Shown one piece after another: positions 1-4,439 of a stretch of 5,903 bases of DNA. A program made the translations under genes and the position numbers. Source of the stretch: Verrucomicrobiota bacterium (lineage in GTDB: Bacteria; Chlamydiota; Chlamydiia; Chlamydiales; FEN-1388); NCBI GenBank assembly GCA_018239705.1, contig JAFEGS010000073.1:1-5903 (forward strand). The letters run 5' to 3'. The notes under the pieces were generated by a model, which was not told the DNA's origin, ran no database searches, and saw only the letters and a list, made by a program, of their open reading frames with translations. How positions within the stretch are numbered: position 1 is the stretch's first letter; the number at the start of each line of letters is the position of its first letter.

Positions 1-730
1 AATCCGGGCCTGCCACTCCTCTCTTTTTGTAGTCTTCTTCCTCACCATCCCAAAGCGGTAGTCGGTCGGCACAATTCTCGCAACTTATCCAACATTTCGC
101 TTCCACCAAAGCCTCCTCTGTGCGCCCACTGAGCTTTCTCATCGCAAAAGCCTTTTCTTTTGAACAAGATTCCTCTTGACAAAATAAACAAACTACCTTG
201 CCTTTGTCCATTTCGGCTATCTGTTTGACCCAGCGAAATTCTTGAAGATAGGCGTCCACAAAATCAGGTGAAAGCTCGCCATCTGCCACCTCGCCCCTAA
301 AGTGCGCTGTTTCATTTCGAGAAAACAGATACACAGAGAGGCAATCCTTTTTTCCTTCCAAACAGGGAGATAAATCAGGACAACAACTATCGGCAGTCCT
401 TTGCGCTTTCGGTAGTTTAAGCACCACTCTTCCGCTGTCGTCTTTCGTTTGTTTAAGGTATTCCTCGCTGGCAGCTTTTTTCAAACCTTTGGCTATGTTC
501 TTCTTCTCGGTTCGGTTCAGTTTTCTGTTCTGAGCTAAGTTGCACAAAAAAGCATGAGCCTCCAAACCCGATTGCACAAAATGTTTAACGAATGCTTCTT
601 CGCTTTCAAAAATGTATGTCGTATATTCCACTCCATCTACTAATGTCAATCCCTCTAGTTGCCCTGTAATGTCCTCCATCTCAGGTGCACCAGGGTTAGG
701 TACATAGGGGACCTCTTCTTCTTTATTCAT
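1..730 (-). CDS. Cysteine-rich hypothetical protein, 3' end cut by window edge
   Basis: An open frame starts at the ATG at 730-728 and stays open for 243 codons to the left edge, so the C-terminus is missing. I do not recognise the family. The N-terminus (MNKEEEVPYVPNPG) is acidic and proline-containing. Residues 64-100 are lysine-rich and probably helical. The second half is cysteine-rich: C116, C117, C123, C130, then C181-x2-C184-x4-C189 and C213-x3-C217-x2-C220. The last two groups are spaced like a zinc-binding domain of about 40 residues, which is inference. The start context (CAAAAATGA, A at -3) suits eukaryotic translation. Unlike genes further right, there is no TCTA motif in the 100 bp upstream, so it may belong to another expression class. 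The gene points away from the non-coding and tRNA region. Reading-frame confidence is high; function is unknown. Confidence 0.85.
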   Translation of the reverse strand, partial: MNKEEEVPYVPNPGAPEMEDITGQLEGLTLVDGVEYTTYIFESEEAFVKHFVQSGLEAHAFLCNLAQNRKLNRTEKKNIAKGLKKAASEEYLKQTKDDSGRVVLKLPKAQRTADSCCPDLSPCLEGKKDCLSVYLFSRNETAHFRGEVADGELSPDFVDAYLQEFRWVKQIAEMDKGKVVCLFCQEESCSKEKAFAMRKLSGRTEEALVEAKCWISCENCADRLPLWDGEEEDYKKRGVAGPD

Positions 731-771
731 TTTTGCGTTTTGCTTGAAAAATGTGCAAAAGGAAAGAAATC

Positions 772-805
772 AACTCCGTAATTAATTTTCATAAGGCTCG
801 GAGTT
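772..805. repeat. Stem-loop with 7-bp stem and 20-nt AT-rich loop
   Basis: AACTCCG at 772-778 is the exact reverse complement of CGGAGTT at 799-805. With one bulged base the pairing extends outward (TC at 769-770 with GA at 807-808). The 20-nt loop (779-798) holds TAATTAATTTTCAT. It lies about 40 bp upstream of the leftmost gene's start. It could be an origin hairpin, an operator or a leader structure; no CRESS-type nonanucleotide is present in the loop. Confidence 0.5.
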
Positions 806-942
806 TGAAGAAAGGGGGCGTTTCTTCTTTATTTTTTTTTTTTTTATAAAAAATAAAATAATATAGGGAAATGAAAATGTGAGCCTTCCAAATTCGGATT
901 TTTTATATTAATTAATTAATTAAGTTTTCATGAAAGCCGGAG
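779..942 (+). repeat. Two diverged direct repeats of about 25 bp
   Basis: The stretch 779-803 and the stretch 917-942 share TAATTAA, TTTTCAT and CGGAG in the same order, about 20 of 25 positions with one gap. The spacing is about 138 bp, with the poly-T tract and AT-rich DNA between. The first copy overlaps the right arm and loop of the 772-805 hairpin. Paired sites like this are seen around replication origins and bidirectional promoters, but the role here is inference. Confidence 0.45.
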
Positions 943-994
943 CTTAAGTTGGTTTGCTATTGGTTCTCAATCCGTAGGAGTTTTGCCACCAATA

Positions 995-1050
995 AGCGCA
1001 GCGCTGCAAAAATTAGCACTGCGCTCGCAAAATTACAAACGCAGCGCGCA
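995..1050. repeat. Short GC-rich repeat cluster (iteron-like)
   Basis: Two adjacent 20-bp units (1001-1020 and 1021-1040) share GCGCT, a 3-nt spacer, then AAAATTA. They are flanked on the left by AGCGC-A-GCGCT (995-1005), an inverted repeat, and on the right by GCAGCGCGCA (1041-1050). The GC-rich block stands out in AT-rich surroundings. Iterons of this size are typical binding sites for replication initiators, which fits the Rep gene in the same window. The copies are only about 13/20 identical, so chance similarity is possible. Confidence 0.4.
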
Positions 1051-1452
1051 CCGTAAACATTTCAGGTGGGTGGGTTGTACATATTTTTTTTTTACACCAC
1101 ACTGTAACTATGACACTATGAGGCACAACAACATAAAACCAATACTTTCTCGCAACCTAACCCAAAACGCAAACGAAAACCGAAATATTTACGAAAGTAG
1201 TCGAAAGTGTTTTGACTAACCCACCCCTTTCTGTAAATACTAGGGTTGAGCTTCGAACGTTCTTTGACTTGTGTGGAACAATTCGAGACGGGTGTTTCAA
1301 TACGAAACTGAGGTGAGTAGTAGTTCTGTTTATGTCCGTTCGTGGGTGAAAAAACAACATCGTCGTTGGTATTAGTGTGAACTGTTCATCGTCAGGATAA
1401 ACATAACTAACTAACTCTGTTAACAGGTTTTCTGGGGTAATAAACAAAAAAA

Positions 1453-1536
1453 AACGGTGTGGCCGAGTGGTTTTAAGGCGATGGGTTGCTAACCTGTTGG
1501 GCTTGTCCCGCGTGAGTTCGAATCTCACCACCGTTG
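1453..1536 (+). tRNA. tRNA-Ser(GCT)
   Basis: A complete class II tRNA cloverleaf. Acceptor AACGGTG (1453-1459) pairs with CACCGTT (1529-1535), and G1536 is the discriminator, as usual for tRNA-Ser. The D stem is GCC/GGC (1462-1464, 1477-1479). The anticodon stem (1481-1485 with 1493-1497) encloses TTGCTAA with anticodon GCT at 1488-1490, reading AGC/AGT serine codons. The long variable arm (1498-1511) forms GGG/CCC. The T stem is GTGAG/CTCAC with loop TTCGAAT. No CCA is encoded, which fits a eukaryotic host. The D loop contains TTTT (1471-1474), unusual inside a Pol III gene. A T4 tract follows at 1540-1543. Confidence 0.93.
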
Positions 1537-1539
1537 AGA

Positions 1540-1543
1540 TTTT
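1540..1543 (+). terminator. Possible Pol III terminator (T4)
   Basis: TTTT begins four bases after the tRNA-Ser discriminator. This is the minimal RNA polymerase III stop signal. The gap to the next tRNA is only 16 nt, so read-through into a two-tRNA transcript is also possible. Confidence 0.45.
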
Positions 1544-1552
1544 ATCCCTCAA

Positions 1553-1627
1553 AAGCCGCTAGCTCAACCTGGAAGAGCAACTTAGCCTCGTGGGTGACGG
1601 TTTGGGGTTCAAATCCCCAGCGGCTTG
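1553..1627 (+). tRNA. tRNA-like gene, aberrant anticodon arm, isotype uncertain
   Basis: Acceptor AAGCCGC (1553-1559) pairs perfectly with GCGGCTT (1620-1626); G1627 would be the discriminator. The D arm is GCTC/GAGC (1562-1565, 1575-1578) and the T arm TGGGG/CCCCA (1603-1607, 1615-1619) with loop TTCAAAT, all standard and with good A and B boxes. The anticodon arm is not standard. With normal spacing the best 5-bp stem is ACTTA/TGGGT (1580-1584, 1591-1595, two G-U pairs), leaving a six-base loop, GCCTCG, without the conserved T33. An alternative stem (1582-1586 with 1593-1597, one G-G mismatch) gives loop CTCGTG with T33 and anticodon CGT (Thr), also one base short. No CCA is encoded. It may be a decayed tRNA or a tRNA-like RNA. 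Confidence 0.7.
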
Positions 1628-1632
1628 TTTTT
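1628..1632 (+). terminator. Pol III terminator (T5)
   Basis: TTTTT follows directly after the second tRNA-like gene's discriminator base, as expected for RNA polymerase III termination. Confidence 0.6.
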
Positions 1633-1640
1633 CCTACTAA

Positions 1641-1715
1641 CCGTTGGTAGTCTAACAGGTAAGACGGTCCTCCACCTTTAAGGAACTGTTGGGAGTTCGA
1701 GTCTCCCCCAACGGA
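1641..1715 (+). tRNA. tRNA-like gene with enlarged anticodon loop, isotype uncertain
   Basis: Acceptor CCGTTGG (1641-1647) pairs with CCAACGG (1708-1714), discriminator A1715. The D arm is GTCT/AGAC (1650-1653, 1662-1665) and the T arm GGGAG/CTCCC (1691-1695, 1703-1707) with loop TTCGAGT, all canonical. The anticodon arm is 20 nt rather than 17: GTCCT (1667-1671) pairs with AGGAAC (1681-1686) with A1684 bulged, leaving a nine-base loop, CCACCTTTA. No seven-base loop with T33 can be drawn. If C1672 and A1680 stack as a mismatch, the central triplet is CCT. The variable region is then a normal 4 nt. No T run follows before the next tRNA-like gene, so the two are probably on one transcript. Confidence 0.7.
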
Positions 1716-1718
1716 CCC

Positions 1719-1773
1719 CCGCTGCCTTGCGGATTCCTGATGCCCTAATGCAAAAGGTGAGGGCAGAAGGAAT
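1719..1773 (+). ncRNA. Two structured hairpins between tRNA-like genes
   Basis: A small hairpin, CCGC/GCGG (1719-1722, 1729-1732), is followed at once by a long one: ATTCCT (1733-1738) pairs with AGGAAT (1768-1773) and TGCCCT (1741-1746) with AGGGCA (1760-1765). The two helices are separated by GA opposite GA (1739-1740, 1766-1767), which would form tandem sheared G-A pairs. The loop is 13 nt. There are 12 Watson-Crick pairs in the long stem without a mismatch other than the GA step. It may be a spacer structure in a joint tRNA precursor or a small RNA of its own. Confidence 0.45.
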
Positions 1774-1788
1774 AAAAAGGTATTACTC

Positions 1789-1917
1789 GGACATCTAGCT
1801 CAACGGTAGAGCGCCCCCAAACTTTCGTCTGCCTCGATAATGTGGTAAGTAAATGGACTGTACATCCATTTATGAACCATAAGGGGGAGGTACTTGGGTC
1901 GACACCAAGGATGTTCT
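1789..1917 (+). tRNA. tRNA-like gene with greatly extended anticodon arm (Tyr-type GTA loop)
   Basis: Acceptor GGACATC (1789-1795) pairs with GATGTTC (1910-1916, one G-U). The D arm is GCTC-AACGGTA-GAGC (1798-1812) and the T arm CTTGG/CCAAG (1893-1897, 1905-1909) with loop GTCGACA, which lacks the usual T54. CCCCC (1814-1818) and GGGGG (1883-1887) form a 5-bp anticodon-type stem, but 64 nt lie between them instead of 7. This insert folds further: TGTGGT/ACCATA (1841-1846, 1876-1881), a 3x3 internal loop, then TAAATGGA/TCCATTTA (1850-1857, 1865-1872), closed by CTGTACA, a proper seven-base loop with T33 and anticodon GTA. Either the arm is extended, or 57 nt (1819-1875) is an intron whose removal would leave ACCATAA, with a Met-like CAT. 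No CCA is encoded. Confidence 0.6.
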
Positions 1918-1922
1918 TTTTT
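1917..1922 (+). terminator. Pol III terminator (T6)
   Basis: TTTTTT begins at the end of the fourth tRNA-like gene. It is the first run of four or more T after 1715, so it would end any transcript covering the third and fourth tRNA-like genes. Confidence 0.65.
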
Positions 1923-1925
1923 ATT
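1920..1925 (-). promoter_or_regulatory. Poly(A) signal AATAAA for the ATPase/Rep transcript
   Basis: On the minus strand AATAAA lies 13 nt after the ATPase stop codon (TAA, 1941-1939). It overlaps the plus-strand Pol III T-run of the converging tRNA gene, so both transcription units end within the same few bases. Confidence 0.5.
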
Positions 1926-1938
1926 ATACAATAAACCT

Positions 1939-2961
1939 TTAATAATCCAATTCTTGCCAGAAAACTTTGCTTCCTAATGTATATTCTCCTGGGTCTTCTG
2001 GAATAGCGTAATAGAAACGCTCGTTGTAACTTTTGCAAGGGTCTGTATCAATAACCAAAACATAGCGCAACTCGGTGGGTTCCTTGTAGTTTTCTGTTCT
2101 TGTCCACCAGTCTATCATTTCCATGGCTGTCACCCTGTTGAGTTTGCTCATATGTTCTTTCCATATTCTTTCAATCTCGGTGGCATTTTCTTGCCGCATT
2201 ATAAAGACCAAATCAATGTTGTCTCGCACTTTAGGCGGAAGTGCTGTAGCCTTTTGAGTCGCGGTTCCCACTGTCATATGTGTGTGCCTTCCTTGAACAT
2301 ACAACCCTGCAAATTGTCCATCATCTCCGGCATTTCGCAAACTCTTGTTTGCGATCACATCATCCAAAACAGTACAGGTTTTGTCTGTGTAGCCTTTTTG
2401 GGCCGCTTGTTTTGGATTTTCTATGACCCAGCGTTGGAAATCGAGGATTTGAGCTGCTCGATCTTCATCCCAAGCAGGATAACAAGCTTGTCGTGGAACC
2501 CGTTTATACCAAAATCCATTGATCAATGTCTCTGAAAAAACATAGACCTGGTCGTAATCATGTTTGTGAAACCATAACCACCAATTCATGAAAAACGTTT
2601 TACCTGTCCTACGTTTTCCGTAAATGATCCAACTCGGATATTCTGGGTCATGTTCAGCTGGGTTGTATTGTCTGATTGGTATCCACCTGCCAGGCACATA
2701 CATTGGTCTTCCAGAGGTTGTGTGGTATTTGGGATCTGCTAGCACCTGTTCGATGTCAACGTATTGAACGCCATCCACGTCAATCCATGGGTACTGAGAT
2801 CGATCGGTCTCCTCTTCGGAAGGGTGTTCTTCTTGGTCCCACTTACATTTGTCGGGATGTTTGGCCAGTTTCTTTTTTTGTTTGTTAGAGCGCATTACTT
2901 TGTTATTGTCAAAACCTTTTTTAATTTTGCAGCTAAGATCTCTACACTTTTGTATTTTCAT
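1939..2961 (-). CDS. A32/FtsK-HerA-type genome-packaging ATPase
   Basis: This 340-aa protein probably uses ATP to drive DNA into preformed capsids. Walker A is GKRRTGKT (115-122), after a hydrophobic strand, SWIIY. Walker B is TCTVLDD (195-201). The block GRHTHMTVGTATQ (224-236) carries the sensor glutamine Q236, followed by LPPKVRDNIDLVFI (241-254); this Walker A, Walker B, RHxxxT..TQ, R-x-N-x-D order is diagnostic for A32-like packaging ATPases of nucleocytoplasmic, polinton-like and virophage-type viruses. Residues 1-105 are a charged extension with lysine clusters (13-16, 28-35) that may bind DNA. The ATG overlaps the Rep stop codon as ATGA and has T at -3, a weak Kozak context, and no promoter motif lies before it, so translation probably depends on Rep. 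TAA stop, then AATAAA. An SF3 helicase is less likely from the motif order. Confidence 0.88.
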   Translation of the reverse strand: MKIQKCRDLSCKIKKGFDNNKVMRSNKQKKKLAKHPDKCKWDQEEHPSEEETDRSQYPWIDVDGVQYVDIEQVLADPKYHTTSGRPMYVPGRWIPIRQYNPAEHDPEYPSWIIYGKRRTGKTFFMNWWLWFHKHDYDQVYVFSETLINGFWYKRVPRQACYPAWDEDRAAQILDFQRWVIENPKQAAQKGYTDKTCTVLDDVIANKSLRNAGDDGQFAGLYVQGRHTHMTVGTATQKATALPPKVRDNIDLVFIMRQENATEIERIWKEHMSKLNRVTAMEMIDWWTRTENYKEPTELRYVLVIDTDPCKSYNERFYYAIPEDPGEYTLGSKVFWQELDY

Positions 2962-3458
2962 GTAGCCTTTTCCTTAGTCAAGTAGTTTCTCACACCGTAG
3001 TTAGCTCGGATTGCTCGTACATTGACGTATAGATTTTTCACGTTGCAAGGCCCGCCATCAAAGAATGGTAAAATTTCCTCCTTTATCTTTGGGATGTCGA
3101 GTTGAATCTTGGAAGTATGTTCAATATGTAGGACAGCATGAGAATGGATGCGACTTCCCTTTGCGTGTCTTCCTCTTTCTACAACAAATTGGGAATCAAT
3201 TTTCTTTATGGTTTCGCTTGACCACGTATCTGGTATTAAGAATTTAACAATCCTCTTTAATCTTTCCTCTTCAGTCAACATCGCCTTAACAGCCTTTCTC
3301 AATCTCTGCGCACAATCATACCCATTTTCTTCTGCTTGTTTGGGGTTGAAATTAGTGTTGATTGTTATAAAAAACCCAGAATGCTTATTCTGTTTTCGTC
3401 TTGGTTCCAAGTTTGCAGTGCGAACACCCAAATCCTCAGTAGCAATTTGTATTGACAT
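2958..3458 (-). CDS. Stand-alone HUH endonuclease (Rep-type replication initiator)
   Basis: A 166-aa protein starting at the ATG at 3458-3456 (a GTG just before it is ignored). It shows the three Rep motifs in order: motif I FFITINTN (29-36); motif II IHSHAVLHIEH (104-114), with H105-S-H107 as the likely metal-binding HUH pair; motif III YGVRNYLTKE (154-163), with Y159-x-x-K162 as the CRESS-like YxxK, where Y159 would attack DNA and Y154 is a second candidate. Such proteins nick one strand and stay bound to the 5' end to begin rolling-circle or rolling-hairpin synthesis. CRESS-virus Reps normally continue into an SF3 helicase of about 150-200 residues; here the protein ends just after motif III. 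Instead, the packaging ATPase follows through an ATGA overlap. Promoter motif TCTA lies 17 nt before the start. Could alternatively be a plasmid or transposon-type HUH protein. Confidence 0.8.
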   Translation of the reverse strand: MSIQIATEDLGVRTANLEPRRKQNKHSGFFITINTNFNPKQAEENGYDCAQRLRKAVKAMLTEEERLKRIVKFLIPDTWSSETIKKIDSQFVVERGRHAKGSRIHSHAVLHIEHTSKIQLDIPKIKEEILPFFDGGPCNVKNLYVNVRAIRANYGVRNYLTKEKAT

Positions 3459-3483
3459 CACTTTATTTTATGTCATAGAAATT
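3459..3483 (-). promoter_or_regulatory. Gap with TCTA promoter motif and AATAAA, before Rep
   Basis: The 25-nt gap contains TTTCTA on the minus strand (TCTA at 3479-3476), 17 nt before the Rep ATG, and AATAAA at 3467-3462. TCTA would start the Rep-ATPase mRNA; AATAAA would serve the gene before it. In this gap the hexamer lies only 3 nt before the ATG. Confidence 0.5.
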
Positions 3484-3759
3484 TTACATTCCTTCAGCAG
3501 CGTCCTCGATAACTTCGACTAAAGAGGCAGGCGAAAATAGATAAAACAGGAATATGCCCAGCCCAAATCCTGCCAGAAAAATGGGAAGTATGGCCATCAG
3601 CCAGTCAAAGAACAAAGATGGTTCTCTTATCTCTTCTTCTTCATGGTGATGATGCTCCTTTCGGGGCGACGTTTTTCTTTTTGGGCTTTTTAATTCTTCA
3701 GCCATTTGGCCATCGCCTTTAAAATTGGCCCTCTGTGCAGATTTTACAGGTGTATCCAT
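3484..3759 (-). CDS. Small single-pass membrane protein, 91 aa
   Basis: Not matched to a known family. The first 35 residues are basic (PKRKTSPRKE), followed by HHHH (36-39) and EEEE (40-43), giving a sharp switch from positive to negative charge. Residues 54-76 form one strong hydrophobic segment with glycines (AGFGLG), followed by a short acidic tail (VEVIEDAAEGM). A basic, probably DNA- or capsid-facing N-terminus with one membrane segment is common among small virion membrane proteins of internal-membrane viruses, but this role is inferred. ATG in good context (AAGAAATGG, G at -3 and +4). It precedes Rep by a 25-nt gap and has its own TCTA motif. Confidence 0.82.
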   Translation of the reverse strand: MDTPVKSAQRANFKGDGQMAEELKSPKRKTSPRKEHHHHEEEEIREPSLFFDWLMAILPIFLAGFGLGIFLFYLFSPASLVEVIEDAAEGM

Positions 3760-3797
3760 TTCTTGTTTTTTTGTTAACTTGTTTATTAGAAAATCGA
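3760..3797 (-). promoter_or_regulatory. Gap with TCTA promoter motif and AATAAA, before the 91-aa gene
   Basis: TTTTCTAATAAAC on the minus strand joins the two signals: TCTA at 3790-3787, 27 nt before the ATG, shares its last base with AATAAA at 3787-3782. An A-rich leader (GTTAACAAAAAAACAAGAA) leads to the start codon. Confidence 0.5.
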
Positions 3798-4079
3798 TTA
3801 GCCAAAAATGCGATATTGGCGGTGCCTGTTTCTGAACGGGGTTCCCTTGCGTGCGGCCTCAATAAAGAATTTGTATTTTGCGTCGTCTTGACGGAGTGTA
3901 TCCAGCCATTTGTAACGGTTGATCACATTAATGGCATTCTGGTTATCATTGTCTGCCATTATTCCGACTACCTCTTTGTCCCCCCAGCTATTGTTAACTC
4001 CTTGAAATTCCAATCCTCGAACTCTGCTTCTTTGCCAAAGCTCTTCACGTCTCTTTTGCACAGCATAAGGGTGTTGCAT
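3798..4079 (-). CDS. Basic hypothetical protein, 93 aa
   Basis: Not recognised. It starts MQHPYAVQKRREELWQ, likely an amphipathic, positively charged helix, has an Asn/Asp-rich middle (MADNDNQNAINVINRY, 41-56) and ends in a basic aromatic tail (RNRHRQYRIFG, 83-93). No membrane segment, signal peptide or metal-binding cysteines; there are no cysteines at all. Good start context (AACAAAATG). The position between other small probable virion genes, and an own TCTA/AATAAA gap on each side, suggest a late structural or DNA-associated protein, which is inference from context only. Confidence 0.78.
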   Translation of the reverse strand: MQHPYAVQKRREELWQRSRVRGLEFQGVNNSWGDKEVVGIMADNDNQNAINVINRYKWLDTLRQDDAKYKFFIEAARKGTPFRNRHRQYRIFG

Positions 4080-4112
4080 TTTGTTTGTTTCCTTTATTAC
4101 TGCTCTAGAATT
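4080..4112 (-). promoter_or_regulatory. Gap with TCTA promoter motif and AATAAA, before the 93-aa gene
   Basis: AATTCTAGAG on the minus strand contains TCTA (4109-4106), 26 nt before the ATG. AATAAA follows at 4098-4093 and then an A-rich leader, GGAAACAAACAAA. Confidence 0.5.
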
Positions 4113-4439
4113 TTAACAATCCACTTTCCTTCTTTTGTTGTGGATTTTTTTGTATTCCTCTTCATCTGCATACTCTGGAAGTTGGTCAGAAAAGAGTTGA
4201 TCAAACTCTTCGAGTGTTTCTTCAAAGAAATCTCTCAACCGTTTCCGAGTTTCGTAAGTCTTGGGCTTCTTTTGATGATCAACAAACTTTGCCAAAAATT
4301 TTTCTTGCATTTGAAGTCCTTGCACTAGTCTTCTCTTGGCATTATTAACGTCCGCTGCGCCGGTAGTGTGTCGGATAAAACATCCTTTGCACAATCCATC
4401 CTCACTTTCTTCATGTATGTGTTCCTCTTGTTCTTGCAT
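4113..4439 (-). CDS. Acidic hypothetical protein with CxxC and C-terminal basic patch, 108 aa
   Basis: Family not recognised. The N-terminus is Glu/His-rich (MQEQEEHIHEESEDG), followed by C17-x2-C20 and H24, a possible but incomplete metal site. Residues 32-85 look helical with regularly spaced charges and leucines, consistent with a coiled coil (RRLVQGLQMQEKFLAKFV, then RKRLRDFFEETLEEF). The end is acidic (EYADEEEY) and then strongly basic (NKRRKVDC), which resembles a nuclear localisation signal. If real, that would suit a virus with a nuclear stage; this is inference. Single ATG in good context (ACACAATGC). TCTA motif 22 nt upstream. Confidence 0.78.
   Translation of the reverse strand: MQEQEEHIHEESEDGLCKGCFIRHTTGAADVNNAKRRLVQGLQMQEKFLAKFVDHQKKPKTYETRKRLRDFFEETLEEFDQLFSDQLPEYADEEEYKKIHNKRRKVDC

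Larger units (their letters stand above)
731..1452. other. Non-coding control region, possible replication origin
   Basis: About 720 bp with no convincing gene. The left part (731-960) is very AT-rich, with a 14-T tract at 832-845, a TTAA tandem at 908-923 and the palindrome TTTCATGAAA at 926-935. The middle (995-1050) is GC-rich and repetitive. A 10-T tract lies at 1084-1093 and a 9-A tract at 1446-1454, just before the tRNA-Ser gene. The open frames across it begin with TTG, or read antisense through the tRNA gene, and have no recognisable protein features. It lies upstream of the leftmost minus-strand gene and of the plus-strand tRNA genes, a reasonable place for an origin or promoter region, but no Rep nick site was identified. 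Confidence 0.6.

Noticed and set aside
983..1219. Plus-strand open frame of 78 codons across the GC-rich repeats
   Set aside because: It begins with TTG, not ATG, spans the low-complexity repeats and a 10-T tract, and has no recognisable protein features.
1157..1552. Minus-strand open frame of 131 codons opposite tRNA-Ser
   Set aside because: It starts at TTG and its first part (STVVRFELT) is the typical antisense translation of a tRNA T arm; no TCTA or Kozak-like start.
1781..1786. TATTAC, the 3' part of the CRESS-virus nonanucleotide nick site
   Set aside because: The full match is only 7 of 9 to TAGTATTAC and it is not in the loop of a stem; it sits in the linker before the fourth tRNA-like gene, so chance is the better explanation.
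1741..1917. Possible tmRNA or group I intron around the fourth tRNA-like gene
   Set aside because: No tag-peptide frame or pseudoknot series typical of tmRNA was found, and a 57-64 nt insert is far too short for a group I intron core.
1745..2038. Minus-strand open frame of 97 codons overlapping the ATPase 3' end and the fourth tRNA-like gene
   Set aside because: It starts at TTG in another frame of the conserved ATPase and runs antisense through the tRNA-like structure.
3735..4328. Plus-strand open frame of 197 codons
   Set aside because: It begins with GTG and lies antisense to three well-supported minus-strand genes and two of their control gaps; its hydrophobic content comes from complementing charged codons.
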